The notes under the pieces: generated by a model
The model's input: the letters and a program-made list of their open reading frames with translations, nothing else
Told to the model about the DNA's origin: nothing
Database searches by the model: none
DNA from: Cordylochernes scorpioides
Lineage: Eukaryota; Arthropoda; Arachnida; Pseudoscorpiones; Chernetidae
Assembly (NCBI GenBank): GCA_030710605.1
Contig: CP092877.1
Span: forward strand, 71,569,524 to 71,633,523
Length of the DNA stretch: 64,000 nt
Direction: 5' to 3'
Shown here: positions 54,860 through 64,000 of the stretch, in pieces
How the letters are laid out: every line of letters begins with the position of its first letter
How positions within the stretch are numbered: position 1 is the first letter of the stretch
Position numbers and translations under genes: made by a program

Positions 54860-55235
54860 TATTGCGATTTCACCGCCACTCTGTGTTGTGACGACGATCT
54901 AAATTCTATAGAGGTAGTCACTCACCTCTATTCTTGGTCGGCGGGGTTGAAGGTTCAAAGTTAAGGCGTCGTTGTTTATAACACTTTTAAAATATACGAC
55001 GAAAACAGGAGGGAAAACTATATTTATTACAATTTAAGAAATAAGTAAAGTATTATTTAAATATTTACACTAAAAGATATTTATAAAAAGAGAATCGTAG
55101 ATCAGGGCAAATTCTAGTGTTCGAAAAAGTTGTTTACAAGTTCTTCCTCTATTGTTTCCTCATTTTACCGCTGCATCCCCGTGGCCGCTTCCGCCGGCTT
55201 CCCATTGGCTGCTTCGGACGTCTTCTTTTCCAACA
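54860..55235 (-). repeat. 5' LTR of the BEL/Pao element
   Basis: Reads TGTTGGAAAAGAAGACGTCC on the element strand and ends CGCAATA. Confidence 0.94.
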
Positions 55236-55240
55236 ATAAT

Positions 55241-56104
55241 ATTAAAAATATGAAAATTAAAAATGAAAAGTTATAAAATCAAAAATTTCAATTAAAAATA
55301 GAAAATTTTATTCAACCCTATTTGTAGAATTTTAAAAAGCTTTTTATAGTTTAGTATACTAGAATTTTAGCTTGCCAGCACCATTTTCTATTTTGTCAAA
55401 TTTTTAGATATTGAAAGCTTTTCAACTTATATTTATATATTTTAATCCATTAAACTCATGCATATATATATTTAAAATAATTACACTTTATTAAGAAGGA
55501 TTGTCAATTTTGATATGTAGCTTATATAAAATTCCAACAAATAGATATAGTTCGCTCTAGACTTTGCCCTCCATCATGTTATTATGACTCAATTATATTC
55601 TGGCTGTACTGATGATACAACAACATTCAAATGCTTGACTACACAAGAAAAAAAATCACTATAGTGTAGTGGCTTAATTCAAATTAAATAATAAAACACA
55701 TGAAAATTTTTTCTACTTTTATTTAAAGATTTTAGGCGACTCTCTGTTGCCATTTACAAAGATGAAGCTTTAATAGCATATTAATCAGTTGTGGATTTAT
55801 TATGGTTAAATAATAATAGTATTCATACATAAAATTCAGAATATATTAACGTCATTTTTATTTTAAACTTGAAAATGGTGAAAGAAAGTCACATAAGGTA
55901 ATTAAAAGTAGAAAACAAAACATATTTTATATACAATTTAGACAGAAGGTTTAGGGTTCAATTCTCAGACAATTCTATTTTGAAAAACTTTGTGAAAAAA
56001 AAATTTGACAGTTTCAATTTTCTACGCGATAAAAAATTAATATGATATATTTTATTTGCACACTATTTTCTTTATAATGAAATTTGGAAGTTCCATTTGG
56101 TCCA
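55241..56104. other. AT-rich DNA between two LTR elements
   Basis: No gene, RNA or repeat recognised. Confidence 0.4.
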
Positions 56105-56108
56105 TATA

Positions 56109-56402
56109 TGTGACAATATAATAATAAGGTGGGGAAAGAGAAATAAGGACACCACAAGTTTGGAAGAGGAATCCCAGACAACCAGAGAGAGAGAGAGACG
56201 GGCCCGGCCAGGCCACCGCCGGGCGGCCGTTTGTGTCGAACACAATCCTCAACTGACTTAATAGTCCCGAGAACTCCGGGCCCCTCTGGTCGCTCCTTGG
56301 AATGTCGCTGGTGTCTCAAATGACCGGACTTTAGCTGCCCGTATCTCTCTTGGTTGACTGTAGGTTTGCTTTATTATTCCAGGAAGAGTATATATTATGA
56401 CA
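56109..56402 (+). repeat. 5' LTR of the non-autonomous element
   Basis: 294 bp; includes a GAGAGAGAGAGA run and GGGCGGCCGTTTGTGTCGAA. About 97% like the 3' copy, with a 5-bp indel. Confidence 0.85.
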
Positions 56403-56883
56403 TATGGCCCCGTTGAAAAAGGCTGAACATGGTTTGAGTATACATAAAGCTGGAGAAGCCAGGAATAAGGAAAATAATTTTATAGTTAAAATTAATTAAG
56501 GTTACGGTGACATAGTTTTATGTAAATAAAATATTGTATAGTACACAAGTAAATATTATTTACAAGCAGTTTTACAACACCGGAGAGTTTGATATTTAAG
56601 GGAATTTTTGATAATTTCAAAGTTATAAAAGGCTATATACAATAACAACTAATGTATTATAAGGGAAATGTTATTGATAGGTGTCAATAAGGAGAAGAAG
56701 AGTCGCATACATATGATGAAAATATTGAGCCATTAAGACTGGGGAACTCTACATTTTGAGATATGTTTTCAGGCGGACATGGCAAGGGGAAGACTGGGCA
56801 TGGGTTTTCTATGCTATAGATGTAGAGTACGAGAAATGAGGTTGAGGCTGGAAATTGCGTGAGCTCAGGACTGAGGTAAATAT

Positions 56884-57229
56884 TGTTACATCATGATTAA
56901 TGGCGTATTTCTTATATTATTTTTAATATATTTTAAATTTAAATTATATATTTATTTATTTATTTTTATATAAAATATTCTATGATATTTATTTAAAACA
57001 GATTATTTAGATTATCATCATTTGTATTTAGGTACACGTGTGACTTCACTGCTCTCTTTGATGTGAGAAAATAAATAAAGGATCCTGGAGGCTACTTAAA
57101 GTAGACTTATCTCATTATTCCCTTATATAAATTTGTAGGATTGTTGAAACACGCTCTGGTAAGATGCAAGACCCAGCACAGGAGAGAATCATGGCTGAAG
57201 AGTCTGCCAAGCCGCAACCTGGTGCAACA
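56884..57229 (+). repeat. 5' LTR of Gypsy element 2
   Basis: TGTTACATCATG .. GGTGCAACA. The gag frame opens inside it at 57164 or 57191. Confidence 0.92.
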
Positions 57230-58254
57230 ATTGGTGGAGATGCTAGTTCCGACCCAGTTGTCCTGAATCCCAACATCGACATCCCCAAGTATGATGGAAC
57301 GGAAGACCCTCGCCCATGGATTGAATCTCTTGAAGAAATTGGCTTCATGTACCATTGGGCAGACTACATTATCTCTCGTTATGCTGCCATGAATATGATT
57401 GGTAGCGCCAAAACCTGGCTGAACCTACACAAGATAAGTTTCACCAGCTGGGGAAATTTCAAGAGCCGCCTAATTGAGGATTTTGCCTCAGACGCCAACA
57501 AAGAAGAAATGAAGATGAGACTAAACAGGATGCAACAGTGGAATGAACCTGCAATCAGGTTCGCAGAGGATATCCTTGTACTGTGCAACAAGGTCGACCC
57601 CCAAATGGAAGAAGAGACAAAAAAACTGGGTTATTGGAGGGTTAAAGAAAGAATACTCTTTTGCCCTTCACCTAAACCCTCCTAAAAATACCAATGAACT
57701 TCTAGAAATTTGTAAAAAGCTGGATTTGTTCGAAAAGAATTACAAAGAACGTGCAGAAAAATCAAGACCACGCTTGGACCACGCTCGCCTCGTCCCCATC
57801 ATCAAGAGCAATGGAAGAATGCTACGTCGTTCAGAAGACCATATCAGAACACCTCCAAGCCCCAGGCCCCCACTCCGAGGTACTACCAGAACAAGCCTCT
57901 GCCCCAGGTATCTGCCCCTAGACGATCTTACACTCCCAATCCTGAGCCAAAACCGGTCTACCCAAGTAAAACATACAATAAGAATCCAAATTCAAATAGG
58001 AATAGGACAGAAGACGGGAGACCAATATGTTTCAAGTGTAACAAGCCAGGACACGTAGCGCGGTATTGCAGAGTCAAGTTTGTGAGGATCGTAGAAGAGG
58101 ACCCCTCAGTTTCCCAAGACAAGAGTCAAGAAAATCTTCAAATGGACGAAAGAAAAGATTATACACGGCCTCGCCTCTATGCGGATGTTTGTAATGACAC
58201 ACAAACGAATATTCCTACACGGAATAGATATTCTGTGTTGGAAGATTTAAACTA
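57164..58254 (+). pseudogene. Gypsy element 2 gag, frameshifted
   Basis: Begins in the LTR (ATG at 57164; second ATG at 57191). Capsid-like IPKYDGTEDPRPWIESLEEI and WNEPAIRFAEDIL. An A7 run near 57618-57625 shifts the frame (continuing NWVIGGLKKEYSFALHL); a second shift near 57785-57800 is needed to reach YQNTSKPQAPTPRYYQN and the CCHC knuckle CFKCNKPGHVARYC near 58029. The stop at 58252 follows a Tyr/Asn-rich tail. Confidence 0.8.
57232..57243 (+). other. Primer-binding site of Gypsy element 2
   Basis: TGGTGGAGATGC two bases after the LTR; complementary to a tRNA ending GCATCTCCACCA, a 3' end I associate with tRNA-Ala. The site is also translated as part of gag. Confidence 0.6.
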
Positions 58255-58311
58255 AGTGTCGCGCCTGATTCCTTCAATCAAAGCAAGTCGACCATAAATG
58301 GAATTAGAAAG

Positions 58312-58614
58312 TTGGACCCTAGGTACAAAATTAATATTAATGTGGACAAGATAGAGTTATGCGAAGCTTTGATTGATACAGGCGCCGATCTTTCAGTGGT
58401 CGACCTAAGGACAGCACTTTTTGCTGGCCGTGAAATAAATAGTCTCACTAAAACATGTTCAGGACCCGATGGGAAAAAATTAGATATGGTAGGTAGCATT
58501 ATTTTAGGTTTAAAAATTGATGACACTGAATTATCCCACGAATTTGTAGTAATGGACGCGCATCTACGAACTCTTATTCTTGGACGAGATTTCCTTAAAA
58601 AAAATGAATGCTAA
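58312..58614 (+). CDS. Gypsy element 2 aspartic protease
   Basis: About 100 codons with EALIDTGADLSVV (active-site DTG) and LILGRDFL. It leaves frame at an A8 run (58598-58605) before the linker to RT. Confidence 0.8.
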   Translation: MDPRYKININVDKIELCEALIDTGADLSVVDLRTALFAGREINSLTKTCSGPDGKKLDMVGSIILGLKIDDTELSHEFVVMDAHLRTLILGRDFLKKNEC

Positions 58615-58733
58615 AATTGATTGTAAACGAGAAACGATAAAATATAATTTGATGAGTAATCATGACGTAAGCAATTATGATCTAAAAAATAAAGAGCACT
58701 ACAGATACCGTTATACCTAAACTATCTATTAAA

Positions 58734-60032
58734 TTGATTAGGGCCTCGATAGACGCAGAGGATGGGGAATATGTCATCGAAGAGAACAACAAAATGACTC
58801 AAACAAATGGTCTTCGATTGGCAAGAAGTTTGCTTACTGTCACGGATAAGAAAACTCATATCTGGATAGCGAACCCTTATCCTCGACCTTTAAAAATCAT
58901 GAAAGACCAAACATTGGCTTATGGAAGTCTTCCTGCAGAGGTAAATTTTATAGAGAATATAGAGAAGCAGAATGAAAATGACGAAATACAATTTCAAATA
59001 AACAAAAATTTATTTTTTAAAGAACAAGAGAGGTTAAAACAAATTTTGGCCAAGTATACTGATTTGTTCTCATCGAGGTTAGGCAGGACCAATTTGGCAA
59101 AACATCAGATTCATACAGAAGACGCAAAACCGATAAAGCACAAGCCTTACAGGGTAAGTGCTAAGGAACGAACCATCATAAAGGATCAAATAGACGAGAT
59201 GCTTGAAGAAGGAATAATTAGACCATCTTCAAGTCCCTGGTCCTTTCCCGTTATATTGGTCAAAAAACGAGATGGCAAATACAGATTTTGTGTGGATTAC
59301 AGGAAATTAAATGAAGTAACAGTGAAGGATGTTTATCCAATCCCAAGAATTGATGATGTAATGGATTCTCTCCAAGGATCCAAGTACTTCTCAGCAATAG
59401 ATCTCAAATCGGGATATTGGCAAGTCGAAATTGAAGAGAGAGACAAAGAGAAGACGGCTTTCACTACGGCACATGGGTTATATGAATTCAACGTGATGCC
59501 TTTTGGACTTTGTAACGCGCCTGCTACCTTTGAGAGAAATATGGAGAATATGCTTGGAAATCTGAGATGGCAAATTTGTTTGTGTTATCTGGATGATGTT
59601 ATCATATATAGCCCGGATTTTCCAACGCACCTCAAAAGACTCGAAGCTGTTTTTAGATGTTTTCGTGAATCTAATTTAAGATTAAACGACAAAAAAAGCC
59701 GATTTGTTTTTGAAGAATTGGAGATTCTCGGCTATATAACGAGCAAACATGGTATAAAACCCGAGGAACATAACATCAAAGCTATCAGAAATTTTCCTCG
59801 GCCCACAAAGGTCAAAGAAGTACAATCATTTTTGGGAATGTGCTCATATTATAGAAAATTTATCAAAGATTTCTCAAAAATTGCTGACCCTTTGACCAAC
59901 CTTATTAAAAAAAGTATCATTTACCTGGACAGAAAGGCAAGAGGAAGCGTTTCAAACCCTAAAAACAGCACTATTAAGTCCACCAATCTTAGGGCACTTC
60001 AATCCAAATGCGCCTACTTATATTCATACTGA
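58734..60032 (+). CDS. Gypsy element 2 reverse transcriptase
   Basis: RT blocks [40 protein letters not shown] and catalytic YLDD (near 59587), then [11 protein letters not shown]. The linker upstream appears shifted near 58700. The frame is lost at an A7 run near 59908-59914; the tail to 60032 is out of frame. Confidence 0.85.
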   Translation: MIRASIDAEDGEYVIEENNKMTQTNGLRLARSLLTVTDKKTHIWIANPYPRPLKIMKDQTLAYGSLPAEVNFIENIEKQNENDEIQFQINKNLFFKEQERLKQILAKYTDLFSSRLGRTNLAKHQIHTEDAKPIKHKPYRVSAKERTIIKDQIDEMLEEGIIRPSSSPWSFPVILVKKRDGKYRFCVDYRKLNEVTVKDVYPIPRIDDVMDSLQGSKYFSAIDLKSGYWQVEIEERDKEKTAFTTAHGLYEFNVMPFGLCNAPATFERNMENMLGNLRWQICLCYLDDVIIYSPDFPTHLKRLEAVFRCFRESNLRLNDKKSRFVFEELEILGYITSKHGIKPEEHNIKAIRNFPRPTKVKEVQSFLGMCSYYRKFIKDFSKIADPLTNLIKKSIIYLDRKARGSVSNPKNSTIKSTNLRALQSKCAYLYSY

Positions 60033-60495
60033 TGCGTCCAACATCAGCATAGGTGCAACTCTTGTCCAAGACATCGGTGGTGAAGAGAAGGTGATCTCAT
60101 ATTTGAGTCGTACCCTGAGTAAAGCGGAGCAAAATTATTCAACCACTGAAAAAGAATGTCTGGCCGTTGTCTGGTCAATGTCAAAATTACGACCCTACCT
60201 TTATGGAAGACACTTTAAAATAGTAACAGACCATCACGCCTTATGCTGGCTCAAAAACTTGAAGGATCCAACAGGTCGATTGGCAAGATGGGCATTGAAA
60301 ATTCAAGAATATGACTTCGATATAATACATAAATCGGGAAAGAAGCATCTGGACGCCGATGGCTTATCTAGGGGACCCTTACCAGAAACTGATTGGGATG
60401 AGGATTTTGAAAGGCTATTTTTAAATCAAATAACAGACGAAGAGGATAAATTTATCGAAAGTGTTAAGAAAAACCTTAATGGAAGCAGGCGATAA
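59915..60495 (+). CDS. Gypsy element 2 RNase H
   Basis: Continues pol after the shift: [41 protein letters not shown] and a [12 protein letters not shown]-type end. In-frame TAA at 60493-60495 separates it from the integrase, which continues in the same frame. Confidence 0.82.
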
Positions 60496-61692
60496 ATTGC
60501 GCAAAACTTTAAAGAAGAAGATGGATGCCTCTTTAAGAAAAACCCGAACCCTGAAGGCAGGGCGTGGTTGCTTGTGGTTCCAGAGAAGAAAAAGAGAGAA
60601 ATTATGAAAGAATATCACAATCATATGTCGAATGGCCATCTGGGCGTCGCCAGAACCATGTACCGAATAAAGAGTAAATACTTTTGGCCATCCATGCTAA
60701 AGGATGTCTCAGAATTCGTTAAGACGTGTCACCTTTGCCAAAGTAGAAAAGGCTCAAACCAATTACCTTCTGGACTACTACAGCCCATACCCCCAGCCAA
60801 CTTTCTTTTCGAAAGAATTGGAATTGACTTTGTTGGTTCACTGCCATCTACGAAAAACAGGAAAAAATGGATAATCGTTCTGACGGACTACTACACTAGA
60901 TATGCAGAAACAAGAGCAGTCTCGGAAGCAACAGTGAAAGAAGTTTCTAAATTTCTAGTAGAGGATATTTTTCTCCGGCACGGAGCCCCACAATATCTTA
61001 TTGGTGACAGAGGCTCTCAATTTACCAGTAATTTAATGAAAGAGGTGATGAAAACGTGCAAGATTAAACATTGCTTCACAACGAGCTATCATCCCCAGAC
61101 TAATGGATTGACAGAGCGGTTAAATAGAACATTGATCAATATGCTCAGTATGTGTGTGAACACTGATCAGAAGAATTGGGACGAAATACTCCCATTCATC
61201 ACTCACGCTTACAATACTACAATTCAGGAAACCACAGGATATTCTCCCTTTTTCCTGATGTTTGGAAGAGAACCCACGTCTCTTTTGGACGACAGGAATA
61301 TCTCGGTGGACATTGACAAGGATGATTATGATGAATACATAAAACATCACTTAGACAAAATAAACAGAACAAGAAAATTAGTTATTAACAACACGATAAA
61401 GACTCAAGAAAGAATGAAAAACAACTATGACAAGAAACACATGGAAAGAAGCTACGAACCAGGAGAATTAGTAGCAGTTTGGACACCAATTAGGAAAATA
61501 GGAAAGTGTGAGAAACTACTGAGAAAATATTTTGGCCCTTATAGAATATTAAAGAAGCTGTCCAACGTAAATTACTTAATTGAACCAAAAGATAATCCTG
61601 GCCAAGACCCATTGATTGTCCATGTCTCAAGAATTAAACCCTATTTTGAAAGAATTGATGAGGTCAATCACGAGGACGTGACGACCTCTTGA
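60496..61692 (+). CDS. Gypsy element 2 integrase
   Basis: Open frame directly following the TAA. HHCC finger H..H..CHLCQ; core GIDFVGSLP, IGDRGSQFTS and Glu of LTERLNRT; C-terminal ELVAVWTPIR and YFGPYRI. Ends 10 nt before the 3' LTR. Confidence 0.87.
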   Translation: MAQNFKEEDGCLFKKNPNPEGRAWLLVVPEKKKREIMKEYHNHMSNGHLGVARTMYRIKSKYFWPSMLKDVSEFVKTCHLCQSRKGSNQLPSGLLQPIPPANFLFERIGIDFVGSLPSTKNRKKWIIVLTDYYTRYAETRAVSEATVKEVSKFLVEDIFLRHGAPQYLIGDRGSQFTSNLMKEVMKTCKIKHCFTTSYHPQTNGLTERLNRTLINMLSMCVNTDQKNWDEILPFITHAYNTTIQETTGYSPFFLMFGREPTSLLDDRNISVDIDKDDYDEYIKHHLDKINRTRKLVINNTIKTQERMKNNYDKKHMERSYEPGELVAVWTPIRKIGKCEKLLRKYFGPYRILKKLSNVNYLIEPKDNPGQDPLIVHVSRIKPYFERIDEVNHEDVTTS

Positions 61693-61702
61693 GAGGGGGA
61701 AG

Positions 61703-62044
61703 TGTTACATCATGATTAATGGCGTATTTCTTATATTATTTTTAATATATTTTAAATTTAAATTATATATTTATTTATTTTTATATAAAATATTATATGA
61801 TATTTATTTAAAACAGATTATTTAGATTATCATCATTTGTATTTAGGTACACGTGTGACTTCACTGCTCTCTTTGATGTGAGAAAATAAATAAAGGATCC
61901 TGGAGGCTACTTAAAGTAGACTTATCTCATTATTCCCTTATATAAATTTGTAGGATGGTTGAAACACGCTCTGGTAAGATGCAAGACCCAGCACAGGAGA
62001 GAATCATGGCTGAAGAGTCTGCCAAGCCGCAACCTGGTGCAACA
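61703..62044 (+). repeat. 3' LTR of Gypsy element 2
   Basis: Matches 56884-57229 apart from one 4-bp indel and about two substitutions. Confidence 0.92.
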
Positions 62045-62048
62045 ATAT

Positions 62049-63593
62049 AGAACTACATACAATGTTAGAAATTTGGCGAACAGAGCGAGGGGAAACTTGC
62101 TTTGGGCCATTCTACCTTATCTATGCAGTTACTCGTGTAGCGAGTCAGAGGAGAAAAGTCCCGTGTGTAGGTGAGGAAGTCGCATGGACTTATAGTTAAT
62201 TTGAGAAGATAAAATAGTTCGAGATACAAAGGTAAAATATAGACGAACAGAGCGAGGGGAAACTTGCTTTGGGCCTTTCTACCTTAATTATTTCGATACT
62301 AAGAGACTCTAGTAGTTTTAACTAATTGAAGAAAAGTGTGCGCGCACAGTGCCAAAAATTGGGACGAGGACGGCGTTGTCCTTTACAATTTACAAGCTTT
62401 TCGTACACGAGGTGTTTGAACCGTCGTGGGAGCTTGTGCGAGGAGTTGATTTCGCGACGGGTTGAACGTAAAACCCATGTTTGCGCGAAGTGATGACGGA
62501 CCGGACAAAATCAGCGACGATATTTAACGTACCTCCGTGGGAAATATCGGACGTAGGTTATATCGTGCTGGTAAGGACAAGGGACATACATAAATTGGAA
62601 GACAGGGTCCGTGTGGCGAACGTGTGGCGCGAGGGGAAGGAGCGAACTGTGCCGCTCGATGAAGATTGTTCAAGTGCGAACAAAAAGGAGTTGAAAAACA
62701 TCTAGAAGTTAGTCAATCTGCATCCTGTGACGAACATACCAGTGGCTAGATGATGTGGGTCGGTGGATATGCTTGAGAAAAACTACAAAATATATTATCA
62801 TAAATCAAGGGTGAAGATTAGAATTTTGAAATGGTAATATAGTAGTTCGATAATTGATTAATTAATAATTCTATAGAAGGTCATGGGCTGGTAGAAGGTT
62901 GACAAGTTATAAGGATGAGTGGGACATTCAGGGGAAGATTAATAAAGGTTACTAAAGGTTGGTTGTAAGCAATAGTCGATTAGAGCCAGCAATTACAAGT
63001 AGGTTGAGGTCACATACAGAGTAGTAAAAATGTTCAGGTACTGGAGCACTGTTAATAGGGGTGGAGGAATAAATGGAACTAAACTAATTATAGGAAATAT
63101 TGGCATCAGAGTTTACAAGGAATGACTTCTTTGAAGAATGAATGGTAGGGGTAAAGCAAATGCACTTACAGATTATGTTGGTTTAAAGCGAAATAGATTC
63201 ATTGAGTTCATTGAGTGAGGGTTCTGTCTGTAGATACTGTACGGGCCAGTGTTGTCCGCCACAGTAGTGGCAGGGAAATGGCGGAGTCCATGGTGGTGGG
63301 AGGTGTCCTGCTCTGGCACGGCGATCGTTCTTGGGCAGATTTAGTGCTGGGAGAAGGGTGCGGCAGCTTCATCTCCGTCGTAGGTGATCACTTCTTCAGG
63401 GTAGCGGTTCAAAAGTTCGCGAGGAAGGGGGTGAGAGCTCGAAGAGAAGTGGCTACAGTTGAGTTGGTTGTAAATATTGTGGAACTTGATTGTGGGTTTG
63501 TCCGATCATCGTGGTCTTGCTTCTTGTTTTCTTCATACTCTGTTATATGAGGAATTTGCTTCCCGGCCAGGTCTTATCCTGTCGACTTTTTAA
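62049..63593 (+). other. Internal region (right part) of the non-autonomous LTR element
   Basis: Contains a direct repeat GAACAGAGCGAGGGGAAACT at about 62078 and 62244 and a GC-richer stretch from 62340. Frames at 62481-62705 and 63215-63550 show no domain. Confidence 0.5.
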
Positions 63594-63882
63594 TGTGACA
63601 ATATAATAATAAGGTGGGGAAAGAGAAATAAGGACACCACAAGTTTGAAAGAGGAATCCCAGACAACCAGAGAGAGAGAGAGACGGGCTCGGCAACCGCC
63701 GGGCGGCCGTTTGTGTCGAACACAATCCTCAACTGACTTAATAGTCCCGAGAACTCCGTGCCCCTCTGGTCGCCCCTTGGAATGTCGCTGGTGTCTCAAA
63801 TGACCGGACTTTAGCTGCCCGTCTCTCTCTGGGTTGACTGTAGGTTTGCTTTATTATTCCAGGAAGAGTATATATTATGACA
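63594..63882 (+). repeat. 3' LTR of the non-autonomous element
   Basis: 289 bp; several substitutions and a 5-bp deletion relative to 56109-56402. Confidence 0.85.
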
Positions 63883-64000
63883 TATATACATTCATTTTAT
63901 ATCTTATTAGATAACATGTGACATCTACTCGCCCAATATAGAGCTGAGCCAACAACACCAACAAGCAAACTATATATAACTTGCAGCTGTGGTTTCGCCT

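Larger units (their letters stand above)
49078..55235 (-). mobile_element. BEL/Pao LTR retrotransposon, apparently intact
   Basis: LTRs 49078-49453 and 54860-55235 (376 bp) look identical over their whole length. Perfect 5-bp duplication ATAAT at 49073-49077 and 55236-55240. One uninterrupted gag-pol ORF on the minus strand. After the 5' LTR, TTTTTGGCATCCCAGCCGGGA contains a TGG-type primer-binding site. Confidence 0.96.
56884..62044 (+). mobile_element. Gypsy-type LTR retrotransposon 2, nested
   Basis: LTRs 56884-57229 (346 bp) and 61703-62044 (342 bp), TG..CA, differing by one 4-bp TTTA indel and about two substitutions. ATAT duplication at 56880-56883 and 62045-62048. Polypurine tract GAGAGGGGGAAG before the 3' LTR. 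gag-pol is recognisable end to end but broken several times. Confidence 0.92.
56109..63882 (+). mobile_element. LTR retrotransposon without recognisable coding, split by a Gypsy insertion
   Basis: Direct repeats 56109-56402 and 63594-63882 begin TGTGACAATA and end ATTATGACA (TG..CA), and are flanked by TATA at 56105-56108 and 63883-63886. TGGCCCCGTTGAA three bases after the 5' copy is a plausible primer-binding site. Removing the nested Gypsy leaves about 2 kb of internal sequence without a recognisable domain: a LARD/TRIM-like, non-autonomous element. Confidence 0.8.

Noticed and set aside
63215-63550. 111-codon open frame near the right end
   Set aside because: Lies inside a non-coding LTR element; no recognisable family.

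Overview
This is a repeat-rich, AT-rich window of an animal nuclear genome, most likely an arthropod and probably an insect. The evidence is two spliced metazoan housekeeping genes, a 49-nt intron, arthropod-type Gypsy, BEL/Pao, R1-like, Penelope-like and Tc1-like elements, and a multicopy tRNA-derived SINE. The species cannot be named from the sequence.

Host genes. (1) The mitochondrial Rieske iron-sulfur protein of complex III (UQCRFS1/RFeSP) lies on the + strand with three exons: 9564-9765, 14745-14891 and 20132-20598. It is complete at 271 aa; both introns are phase 1 and filled with repeats. (2) Dolichol-phosphate mannosyltransferase subunit 1 (DPM1) lies on the - strand in at least seven exons: 45766-45865, 45606-45716, 44098-44123, 42775-42870, 38147-38215, 36685-36799 and 24216-24320. 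The exon with the start codon was not found and probably lies beyond the right edge. The two genes converge, with stop codons about 3.6 kb apart.

Layout. 1-9.5 kb: intergenic, with foldback repeats, a decayed Tc1-like transposon, a Helitron-like element with a GC-rich palindrome, a small TIR element with a 15-bp target duplication, and an antisense non-LTR remnant. 9.5-20.6 kb: Rieske gene, with SINEs, Penelope-like elements and MITEs in its introns. 20.6-24.2 kb: SINE, foldback and LINE debris between the genes. 24.2-45.9 kb: DPM1, whose last intron holds a Gypsy element with near-identical LTRs and a full-length R1-like LINE inserted at that element's 3' LTR boundary; the other introns are full of palindromic repeats. 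46-49 kb: a Helitron-like element carrying a tRNA-Gly-like sequence, then AT-rich DNA. 49.1-55.2 kb: a BEL/Pao element with identical LTRs, a perfect 5-bp target duplication and one intact 1785-codon ORF. 56.1-63.9 kb: an LTR element with no recognisable coding, split by a younger Gypsy element.

Most interesting signals: hammerhead-ribozyme-like cores (CTGNNGA, stem II, GAAA) beside Penelope-like sequences and inside several different palindromes; small TIR elements flanked by 12-15-bp duplications; a Gypsy gag frame that starts inside its LTR and runs across the primer-binding site; frameshifts concentrated in A-runs of otherwise young retroelements; and an insertion order that can be read from target duplications.
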